Source: 2-02-FULL-48-14 sp041645035
GTDB lineage: Bacteria > Patescibacteriota > Gracilibacteria > UBA1369 > 2-02-FULL-48-14
Direction of reading: 5' to 3'
Assembly (NCBI GenBank): GCA_041645035.1
Contig: JBAZQU010000040.1
Span: 1-7,301, forward strand
Length of the DNA stretch: 7,301 nt
Below the pieces are notes generated by a model, which was not told the DNA's origin, ran no database searches, and saw nothing but the letters and a program-made list of their open reading frames with translations. A program made the translations under genes and the position numbers. Shown here piece by piece: positions 1 through 5,834 of this stretch. The first letter of the stretch is position 1, and each line of letters begins with the position of its first letter.

Positions 1-56
1 GCCATTAAAGGAAATCGTCAAAAATTTATATTTTAAACTCTCCCTTGGGTCGAGCG

Positions 57-746
57 ATGTACGAACAGCCTTTTTATTTAAGTGGCAAACGTGGGAACAA
101 CGTCTTTTCCTATAAAGATCGCGGACCGAATCCACGGCTTTACGTACCGTCTTTAATTGAAGGAACTTTGGAGGACGTGCAAGAAGGCAATGAGACGGTG
201 TTCCAGGATCGCAAAGGACTTAAGCATTTTGTGAAAACTTCTTTTAATGGAGTGCCGGTCGTGGTGGTGGACAATCATAACCATGTTTTTTATTTTTGGT
301 ACGAGGCGCTGGAGCAAGGTATTTTAAAGAGAGGGGCGAACCTGGTTCACGTTGATGCGCATAAGGATATGCGTCGTCCGAAAAAACTTTTTAGAGGCGG
401 GAATTTGGCTGAAATTTTCCGCTACACAAACGAAGAGCTGAATGTGGGGAATTATATTGTTCCTGCTCGGGGGGACGGCCTCATCGGAGAGATTCAATTT
501 GTCACGGGTGAGGCGGCTTTAGAAGAAGGGTCTTTTTATAAAAAAACAAATAAAATTCTCAATATTGACCTGGATTTCTTTGCTCCGGATCTTAGTTATA
601 TTAATTTTGAAAAAGCCAAAAACTTTATTTTGAAGCAGGCCAGAAATGCTTCTTTGATTACCGTTTCCACGAGTCCATTTTTTGTTGAACAAAGCGTGGC
701 CATTCAAAAACTGGCTCATTTGTTTGCGTCAAAAGACCGGCACTAA
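57..746 (+). CDS. UPF0489 (C5orf22-like) family protein with arginase-like metal motifs
   Basis: This protein of about 229 residues matches the UPF0489 family, an uncharacterised group related to the arginase/ureohydrolase fold. Counted from ATG 57, visible family motifs are DNHNH at 73-77, DAHKD at 101-105 (like the arginase D-x-H-x-D metal ligands), DLDFF at 172-176 (like the arginase SxDxD ligand strand) and STSPFF near 205-210. No signal peptide or membrane segment is visible, so it is probably cytosolic. The frame also has a TTG at 45, but ATG 57 is preferred; neither has a clear Shine-Dalgarno sequence. The last 89 bp, which encode the conserved ITVSTSPFF-type segment, overlap the 3' end of the convergent glycan ligase gene. 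A hydrolase acting on a guanidino or amide compound is possible from the fold, but the substrate is unknown. Family assignment is fairly sure; function is not. Confidence 0.8.
   Translation: MYEQPFYLSGKRGNNVFSYKDRGPNPRLYVPSLIEGTLEDVQEGNETVFQDRKGLKHFVKTSFNGVPVVVVDNHNHVFYFWYEALEQGILKRGANLVHVDAHKDMRRPKKLFRGGNLAEIFRYTNEELNVGNYIVPARGDGLIGEIQFVTGEAALEEGSFYKKTNKILNIDLDFFAPDLSYINFEKAKNFILKQARNASLITVSTSPFFVEQSVAIQKLAHLFASKDRH
632..652. terminator. Possible hairpin just past the glycan ligase stop
   Basis: GAAGCA (632-637) and TGCTTC (647-652) form a perfect 6-bp stem with a 9-base loop. On the minus strand it begins 5 bases after the ligase TAA (660-658) and lies inside the UPF0489 coding sequence. 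It is followed by an A-rich stretch and a later TTTTT, not a proper U-tract. It is offered only as a candidate 3' structure. Confidence 0.2.
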
Positions 747-1935
747 TCCAGAAAGGCGCCATGAAAAGAGGGAACAGTAAGCTGTTGACGAAAATACTGT
801 GGACAAAAAGGCCGCAGAGGGCCGCCAGAAAGCCCAGACCATAACCCGTTTTTCGCAGATGCCAGGCTTTTTTAGCGAGCAGAAAGTAGACAAGGAAAAA
901 AGGAAAAAAGCCAAGAATACCGGTCATAGCCAGGACGTTTAGTAAGCTGGAGTCGCCGCCGCTGGCGGAATGAATGGCGAGATCCTTGAGAGTGCCGAGT
1001 TCAAGGGCGGCGTATTTATAGCGGTTGTAACCTTGGCCGATAATTGGCTCTTCTAAAAAGAGCTGCCAAGCTTCGTCCCAGGAAGCAAAGCGTAAGCGGG
1101 CGGAGGCATCGGGGAGTGTGTAGTCTTCTACAAAAAAAGATTCCAAATTATCCACCAAGCTGAGAAAGCGAGCTTGGACCGGTGATAAAATGGCAAGCAT
1201 AAACACAAGCACGACAGCCAGACCGGCAAGCAGCTTAATAGAGCGGAAAAGGCCGAAGACAAAAAGGCCGGCCATGAGCGCCAAGTAGGCACTACGAGAA
1301 AGAGTGAGCGCTAAGGCGACAAGGACGATGAATGCCATCGGCAGGAGCCATTTGCGAGCCCTTTTGTAGTCCCAGGCGGTTCCCAAAATCAGTGGCAGCA
1401 TGAAGGCCAAAAAGCCGCCAACAAAATTTGGGTCGTACCAAGTCGCAAGTAAGCGGTCTGTATGCGGATCCCAGCCGAGCGCTTCCATTGCCGTGAAGTC
1501 CGGCATCACATCCAGCTGTACAAAACCTGCGACGCAAAGCACTAGCGTAAAAGCAAAAAGCATCCAAAGCGTGAGATGTTTTTCTTCAGTATTTTGGCTG
1601 CATACGATAACCGAAAGGAAGTAGAAACCGGCCCAACGCACACCGTAAAAAGCCGCACCAAGTACTTCACCATTTTCCATTCCTGTGCTGTTGATGAGCA
1701 GGGAAGAAAACCCCAAAAAGAAGAAAAGTGCGGCGGGCAAAACGGTGGAGGGAAGTTTGATCGGGCCCCGCTTCAGAAATTTTAAGCCAAGCCAGCCCAC
1801 GGCAAAAAGTGGAACAAAAAGATCTACGAGCAAAAAACCTTTTACGCGATACAGTTCCGCGATGAAACTAAAAAGCAAAACGAGCGCGATCCCGATGGTG
1901 CTGAAGTTGAATACTTTCTTTGTCATCGGAGGCAT
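658..1935 (-). CDS. O-antigen ligase/polymerase (Wzy_C-type) integral membrane protein
   Basis: This 425-residue polytopic membrane protein has about 11-12 hydrophobic segments (roughly residues 10-30, 33-54, 65-82, 95-112, 120-140, 170-187, 196-212, 214-231, 233-250, 331-353, 364-382, 384-402). Wzy_C features are visible: DPN at 168-170 leading into a helix, TLSRSAYL near 211-218, then a large external loop (251-328) with SWDEAW...EEPIIGQGYNRY and H322 before GGDSSLLNV and a TGILGFF helix. Such enzymes move or polymerise lipid-linked glycans on the outer face of the membrane; this one could build a surface polysaccharide or glycosylate proteins, which the sequence cannot decide. ATG 1935 gives MPPMTKKVF; ATG 1926 gives MTKKVF and may be the true start. 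Neither has a good Shine-Dalgarno. Its start lies 35 bp from the divergent HAM1 gene, and its last ~29 codons overlap the UPF0489 gene antisense. Confidence 0.85.
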   Translation of the reverse strand: MPPMTKKVFNFSTIGIALVLLFSFIAELYRVKGFLLVDLFVPLFAVGWLGLKFLKRGPIKLPSTVLPAALFFFLGFSSLLINSTGMENGEVLGAAFYGVRWAGFYFLSVIVCSQNTEEKHLTLWMLFAFTLVLCVAGFVQLDVMPDFTAMEALGWDPHTDRLLATWYDPNFVGGFLAFMLPLILGTAWDYKRARKWLLPMAFIVLVALALTLSRSAYLALMAGLFVFGLFRSIKLLAGLAVVLVFMLAILSPVQARFLSLVDNLESFFVEDYTLPDASARLRFASWDEAWQLFLEEPIIGQGYNRYKYAALELGTLKDLAIHSASGGDSSLLNVLAMTGILGFFPFFLVYFLLAKKAWHLRKTGYGLGFLAALCGLFVHSIFVNSLLFPLFMAPFWISAGLLTQTNEPVFEWPRFVQQKMDSWKR

Positions 1936-1970
1936 TGTACACTAGGGCGCAGCGTAAGCGGAGCCTCTTC
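1936..1970. promoter_or_regulatory. 35-bp divergent intergenic region
   Basis: This is the only gap between genes in the window, lying between the ligase start (-) and the HAM1 start (+). Promoters for both directions must lie here or inside the coding ends. It contains the palindrome TGTACA (1936-1941) and the HAM1 ribosome-binding site. On the minus strand, TACAAT (1939-1934) matches the -10 consensus at 5 of 6 positions and would place transcription initiation at about 1927-1926, on the ligase's second ATG, but I see no -35 element at the right distance. On the plus strand TACACT (1938-1943) is only a 4/6 match, and TTGTCA at 1920-1925 is too close to it (12 bp) to serve as its -35. Confidence 0.35.
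1960..1963 (+). promoter_or_regulatory. Shine-Dalgarno GGAG for the HAM1 gene
   Basis: GGAG ends 7 bases before ATG 1971. It is the one clear ribosome-binding site in the window. It selects ATG 1971 over an upstream in-frame start near 1920, which would add 17 residues that do not belong to the family. Confidence 0.7.
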
Positions 1971-2567
1971 ATGAAGATTCTTATTGCCACAAAAAATCCG
2001 GGGAAGTACGAGGAAATTCGGGAAATGCTCGGACAGTTTCCTGCGGAGTTTTTATCTTTGGCGGATGCGGGGATTACAGAAGACTTTGTTGAAGAAGGGG
2101 TCAGTTTTGAAGAAAATGCCCTGGGGAAAGCTCGGTTTTACAGTAAAAAATCCGGTTTACCAACCGTCGCCGATGACAGTGGAATTTTTGTTGAAGCTTT
2201 GGTAGACGAGCTTGGCATTAAGACTCGTCGTTGGGGGGTTGGGGAGCAGGCGACCGATAAAGAATGGCTCCAACATTTTCTTAAACGTATGGAAAAAGAA
2301 AAAAATCGAAATGCGACGTTTGTATGTGCGGCGGCTTATGCAGGGCCACTTGGTGAGCACGTTTTTTTAGGTGAAACGAGAGGCACGCTCACAAAAAAAC
2401 CGGAAGTTCCGGTGAAGCCGGGCATCCCACTCTCCTCTGTTTTTAAACCGCAAGCTTGTGCTAAAGTTTACGCGGCACTTTCACCGACTGAAAAGAATCG
2501 ACTCAGTCATCGTGGAAAGGCTTTTCAAAAGCTGCTTAACTTCTTTTTATGCTCGAGTCCGTTTTAA
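1971..2567 (+). CDS. rdgB: HAM1/RdgB-family non-canonical purine NTP pyrophosphatase
   Basis: This 198-residue protein belongs to the ITPase family, which hydrolyses dITP/ITP/XTP to the monophosphate and pyrophosphate and so keeps deaminated purines out of DNA and RNA. Visible motifs are TKNPGK at 7-12 (phosphate binding), SFEENA at 45-50, ADDSG at 67-71 (metal and catalysis) and SHRGKA at 179-184. Length is normal. ATG 1971 matches the usual MKILIATKNPGK start and has a GGAG site 7 bases upstream. One oddity: the segment normally reading GFGYDPxF (GWDPxF in human ITPA), which contacts the base, reads GIPLSSVF at 151-158, so aromatic and Asp contacts are lost while SHR remains. From memory similar forms occur in other Patescibacteria. 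The gene overlaps the downstream methyltransferase by 19 bp and is probably co-transcribed with it. Confidence 0.9.
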   Translation: MKILIATKNPGKYEEIREMLGQFPAEFLSLADAGITEDFVEEGVSFEENALGKARFYSKKSGLPTVADDSGIFVEALVDELGIKTRRWGVGEQATDKEWLQHFLKRMEKEKNRNATFVCAAAYAGPLGEHVFLGETRGTLTKKPEVPVKPGIPLSSVFKPQACAKVYAALSPTEKNRLSHRGKAFQKLLNFFLCSSPF

Positions 2568-3109
2568 AAAGGATTGAAAACGAAAATCTAGCACAAGATG
2601 TGTGGATTGTTGGACCGGCAACGGGCCATATGCTGCATTGGCTCGTACGTGTGCTGGAACCTGATATCGCGTTGGAAATTGGAACCTCGGTGGGTTACAG
2701 CTCACTGTGGATTGCCTCTGCGCTCGAAAAAAATCGACGTGGCCAGTTGTGGACGATTGAATCGCATGACGAACGTTATGCTCGCGCACAAAAGAATATT
2801 GAAGAGGCCGGTTTGGAGCATCGCATTATGCAGATTAAAGGCCATGCGCCGGAAATTTTTGACAAAAATCCAGCACTCCCCAAGCAAATTGATTTCGCTT
2901 TTTTTGATGCAACCAAGCAAGAACACCAATCTTATTTTGACGCCATCTTTCCCCGCATGAAGAGCGGCGGCATGATCGTGGTAGACAACGTTCTTTCACA
3001 CCGATTCGGCCAGATGGAAAAGTTCATTGAAAAAACTCACGGACATAGCGGGCTCAAAGTGGTGGAGATTCCCGTGGGAGACGGGCTGCTTATTGCAAGA
3101 GTCGTCTAG
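2549..3109 (+). CDS. Class I SAM-dependent O-methyltransferase, COMT-like family 3
   Basis: This 186-residue protein has the Rossmann-type methyltransferase core. Motif I is ALEIGTSVGYSS at 41-52 (SAM binding); WTIESHDERYARAQ at 68-81 ends strand 2 with an acidic residue for the ribose; FFDATK at 118-123, VVDNVL at 144-149 and IPVGDGLLIAR at 174-184 complete the fold. D120, D146 and N147 match the divalent-metal ligands of catechol O-methyltransferase, so a metal-dependent hydroxyl methylation is likely. The family includes small-molecule, and tRNA 5-hydroxyuridine (TrmR), methyltransferases; the substrate here cannot be told. It is shorter than typical ~220-residue members, mainly at the N terminus. 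An in-frame TAA at 2537-2539 rules out a longer form, so ATG 2549 is the start. It lies inside the HAM1 gene end and lacks a Shine-Dalgarno, suggesting translation coupled to HAM1. Its 3' end overlaps the PBP gene antisense by 20 bp. Confidence 0.88.
   Translation: MLESVLKRIENENLAQDVWIVGPATGHMLHWLVRVLEPDIALEIGTSVGYSSLWIASALEKNRRGQLWTIESHDERYARAQKNIEEAGLEHRIMQIKGHAPEIFDKNPALPKQIDFAFFDATKQEHQSYFDAIFPRMKSGGMIVVDNVLSHRFGQMEKFIEKTHGHSGLKVVEIPVGDGLLIARVV
3071..3085. terminator. Possible hairpin at the methyltransferase/PBP convergent ends
   Basis: CCCGT (3071-3075) and ACGGG (3081-3085) form a perfect 5-bp stem with a 5-base GGGAG loop. On the minus strand it starts 4 bases after the PBP stop codon. 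There is no U-run on either side, so at most it is a weak or Rho-assisted terminator or an RNA-stabilising 3' structure. It also encodes methyltransferase residues and may be chance. Confidence 0.2.
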
Positions 3110-5834
3110 GAAGATCGACATCCAAGTCCGAGGTGGTTGAGGTAGTATCTGGGGTATCGGCATCTTCTTCGCCATCGGTTATACGAAGTTGGATAGTACT
3201 TTCGGAAGAGTAGCCGTACTGATCGATCACTTTTGCCGTCACTTCAATGACGCTACCGGCGCTGATGTTTATCGGAAGGGCAATGACTCCGTCGTAGGGA
3301 TATTTTGGGGAAGTGTAACGAAGATCACCGTCAATATAATATTCCACACGATCCACCCCGTTTCCTTCATCCAGAATTTCTACCGTTGTGTCGTGTAGAC
3401 GTTCTTCACGATTAAGAGACGAAAGACTGGACGGGCTGACGATAGCAATTTCAGGGATATTACTTGCCGTTTCAGCATTGTGGATGTCTGTAGCGGACTC
3501 AGTTGGCGGCTGCTTTCCTTCTTGGGTTGCGGCCCACACGTTGATGTCAGACTGCCAGTTGGACCAATCCTCTTTGTATACGCGGTAACTACGTTCTTCC
3601 ACGCAGTCTTCGGGCGAATATTCCGTGGCCAAGCGGTTCGTAACCGTTTCAATTTTTACTTTTACATAAGCATCGTCGATTTCCGTCGGGACGGCAAAGT
3701 TCGCAAAAATTTCTGTGGCTATCATATCTGCCGGTGTGTTTTCGCCGGCAAGTTTTCCACTAGCTTTACTGACGGCGACTTCTTTGATGCCGGCCGGTCG
3801 CTGCCATTCCGTAGGCTCGAGGCGGTCCAGGACTTTACTCATATAATTTTTCCAAATTGGGGCGATAGTACTATAGGATTCTCCGTTGGTGAAAAGGGCG
3901 CTTCCATCCGCATTTCCGGCCCAACCAATAGTCACGAGAGTGGGGGTGTAGGCGGCGACCCAGTTGTTATTTGGTAGATTGGTGTTCGCCACATTTGAAG
4001 TCCCCGTTTTAGCGGCATTGTTTATGGCGGAAAGATACATATTGGGACCCAAGCCGGCATTTGAGTCGGAGAGAATATCGTTAATTATGTAGGCTACCTG
4101 CGGGTCCAGCACTTCAGTTTTTTCTACTTTGGTTTCGTCCCACTGTTCGAGCACTTTTCCATCCGTAGTTTCGATTTTTAGAATAGAACTAAGCTCCACG
4201 CGAGTTCCGTTGTTGGCAAATACGCTGTAGGCCTCGGCCATCTCGAGCGGAGTAACTTCAGCAGTTCCCAAAGCCAGGCTCGGTCCATAATTATCATGAA
4301 GACCGTCAAAGCCAAATTTCTTTGCAAAATCAACAATGTCATCCTCTTCTCCTGCGAGGAAGTAAGCTTTGACCGCGGGAATATTACGGGATTTTCCGAG
4401 TGCATAGCGCATGCTTATGGGCCCAAGAAAACCTCCGTCAAAATTATCCGGTGCATAAGAACCAAAATGCGTTCGCACATCGTAAAAAACTGTGGCAGCC
4501 GTATATTGATTGAGCAGCGCCAGTGAGTATACAAAAGGCTTGAATGAAGACCCCGGTTGGCGGGAACTGGTTATCATATTCACCTGGCCATCTATCTCTT
4601 GATTGTTAAAATCAGAGGAGCCTACCATGGCCAGAATCTGTCCGGTTTGAGGCTGCACGGAAACCAAGGCAGCATTGCTTGCACCGTAAGTGTCTGCGAG
4701 CGTTTCTTTTTTTTCTTCAATAGCTTCTTCCGCCGCTTTTTGGAAATCGGGATCCAGAGTGGTGTAGACACGAAGTCCTCCTTGTTCCACCACGTCCGCG
4801 CCGTACTTATCTTCGAGCTGTTGTTTCACCCAGAGCACAAAATGTTCCGCGGTATCCAGTTCATTGTAGTTGGTGAAGGCAAGAGTTTGGATCCCCGCCA
4901 AAGCTGTGTCATATTCGCTTTGAGAAATCATGTCGAGTCCCAGCATGCGATCCAACACCAGGTCGCTACGTCCTTTGATATAAAAAGTACTGCCATCCGG
5001 CATAGTAAAAGTGGTTCCCAAAAGTCCACGAGTGAATTCATCCGTCTCCAAATCTTCTTCCCCGGTGATTGTGCGGCCATTCAAAGACTCTTCCGTAAGT
5101 TCAAAAGCGAGTACGGAATATTTGTAGTTCCCATAAGGAGAATAGCGCGTGGGTTTATTCGGGATACCCGCCAAGATAGCAGATTCCGCCAAGGTGAGGT
5201 CTTTGGCATCTTTTTCGAAATAACGCTTAGCCGCCAGCTCGACTCCATAGGCATTGTTCCCATAAGGAATTTCATTGAGGTACATGAGTAAAATTTCGTC
5301 TTTGCTGAACTTGACTTCCATTACCAACGCAATGATGATTTCCCGATACTTACGAATATAACTGTGTTCCAAACTGAGCATGGCATTACGCGCGAGTTGC
5401 TGGGTGATGGTGGAACCCCCACGCGGGATTCCGATGCCAATTTCTGAAAGCACGGCCTTGATGAGTGCGGGGACATCTATTCCCATGTGTTCATAAAATT
5501 CATCATCCTCAATGGCGAGGGTGGCATCTATCAAGGAAGGAGAAATTTCATCGAGTGATTTGAGCGACTCACGGTTTTCTTCTCCGTGAATGGTGTAAAG
5601 CAAATTCCCTTCGCGATCCATGATTTGAGTCGAATCTTTGGCTTGAGCATCTGCTGGGTTGAAAGTGAAGAGGATCCAAAGTGCGTAAAGGAAAGTGGAC
5701 ACGCAGCCGATCACAATAAAACCTAACGCGCCAATAATTCCGTAACGCAAAACACGGTGCTTCTTGCTCATCTCGGGTCGGGGCTTAAGTTTCTCCCAAC
5801 CTTTCTTTATGGCCTTTTTTGTCCAGGTTTTCAT
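3090..5834 (-). CDS. Class A penicillin-binding protein, 1A family (bifunctional peptidoglycan synthase)
   Basis: This 914-residue bifunctional enzyme polymerises glycan strands from lipid II and cross-links stem peptides outside the membrane. It has a basic cytosolic N terminus and one membrane anchor (about 31-58). The GT51 glycosyltransferase (~70-230) shows EDDEFYEHMG (catalytic E109), GGSTITQQ at 139-146, RKYRE at 161-165 and ILLMYLNEIPYG ending at 192. The transpeptidase (~385-670) has all three motifs: SSFK at 429-432 (nucleophile S429), SRN at 482-484 and KTGT at 609-612. A ~45-residue insert lies between the domains (~240-285). After the transpeptidase come two similar ~40-residue segments (690-750), an Ig-like domain (~793-887) and an acidic Thr/Asp-rich tail. 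The family name is PonA/MrcA type. Its ATG overlaps the pheT stop as ATGA, implying co-transcription and coupling. The 3' end overlaps the methyltransferase gene by 20 bp. A candidate extra promoter lies just upstream. Confidence 0.95.
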   Translation of the reverse strand: MKTWTKKAIKKGWEKLKPRPEMSKKHRVLRYGIIGALGFIVIGCVSTFLYALWILFTFNPADAQAKDSTQIMDREGNLLYTIHGEENRESLKSLDEISPSLIDATLAIEDDEFYEHMGIDVPALIKAVLSEIGIGIPRGGSTITQQLARNAMLSLEHSYIRKYREIIIALVMEVKFSKDEILLMYLNEIPYGNNAYGVELAAKRYFEKDAKDLTLAESAILAGIPNKPTRYSPYGNYKYSVLAFELTEESLNGRTITGEEDLETDEFTRGLLGTTFTMPDGSTFYIKGRSDLVLDRMLGLDMISQSEYDTALAGIQTLAFTNYNELDTAEHFVLWVKQQLEDKYGADVVEQGGLRVYTTLDPDFQKAAEEAIEEKKETLADTYGASNAALVSVQPQTGQILAMVGSSDFNNQEIDGQVNMITSSRQPGSSFKPFVYSLALLNQYTAATVFYDVRTHFGSYAPDNFDGGFLGPISMRYALGKSRNIPAVKAYFLAGEEDDIVDFAKKFGFDGLHDNYGPSLALGTAEVTPLEMAEAYSVFANNGTRVELSSILKIETTDGKVLEQWDETKVEKTEVLDPQVAYIINDILSDSNAGLGPNMYLSAINNAAKTGTSNVANTNLPNNNWVAAYTPTLVTIGWAGNADGSALFTNGESYSTIAPIWKNYMSKVLDRLEPTEWQRPAGIKEVAVSKASGKLAGENTPADMIATEIFANFAVPTEIDDAYVKVKIETVTNRLATEYSPEDCVEERSYRVYKEDWSNWQSDINVWAATQEGKQPPTESATDIHNAETASNIPEIAIVSPSSLSSLNREERLHDTTVEILDEGNGVDRVEYYIDGDLRYTSPKYPYDGVIALPINISAGSVIEVTAKVIDQYGYSSESTIQLRITDGEEDADTPDTTSTTSDLDVDLPRRLLQ
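3174..3458 (-). other. C-terminal Ig-like domain of the PBP
   Basis: Residues ~793-887 read as a beta-sandwich: IPEIAIVSP...LNREERLHDTTVEI...GVDRVEYYIDGDLRYTSPKYPYDGVIALP...AGSVIEVTAKVIDQYGYSSESTIQLRI. The pattern 'VEYYIDG...' followed by 'ITAKVIDQYGYSSES' is typical of bacterial Ig-like domains seen in surface and carbohydrate-binding proteins. It lies outside the membrane, after the catalytic domains, and may bind glycan or a partner protein. The domain type is inferred from pattern only. Confidence 0.65.
5831..5834 (-). other. ATGA stop/start overlap, pheT to PBP
   Basis: On the minus strand the four bases ATGA contain the PBP start ATG and the pheT stop TGA. This is the classic arrangement for termination-reinitiation coupling. 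No strong Shine-Dalgarno precedes the ATG (only GCGGG, about 9 bases before it), which fits delivery of ribosomes by upstream translation. Confidence 0.85.

Noticed and set aside
1..56. Possible tail of an upstream gene: plus frame 1 is open to a TAA at 34-36, plus frame 2 to a TAA at 113-115, and a minus frame is also open to the edge
   Set aside because: Only 11-37 codons are visible, none with a recognisable motif, and three frames compete, so no call can be supported. TATATT at 27-32 resembles a -10 box for the UPF0489 gene but has no -35 match.
773..800. AACAG/CTGTT and ACAGTA/TACTGT alternative stems about 27 bases after the UPF0489 stop
   Set aside because: The stems are short and AT-rich, with no U-run, and lie inside ligase coding sequence; too weak to call as a terminator or attenuator.
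956..968. CCGCC-GCT-GGCGG hairpin
   Set aside because: It lies in the middle of the ligase gene and is explained by the Ser-Gly-Gly codons of the conserved HSASGGDSS segment; there is no U-tract and no nearby gene end.
1929..1967. GAGGC...GCCTC inverted repeat spanning the divergent region
   Set aside because: The arms are only 5 bp with a 29-base loop; expected by chance and overlapping the start region and the ribosome-binding site.
3480..3977. 165-codon plus-strand open frame opposite the PBP 3' half
   Set aside because: It is antisense to conserved PBP sequence, with Cys/Phe-rich nonsense composition and no ribosome-binding site.
4557..5291. Long open frame (244 codons) on the plus strand opposite the PBP
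   Set aside because: It is fully antisense to the conserved glycosyltransferase and transpeptidase coding region, has no family pattern, and is a composition shadow.
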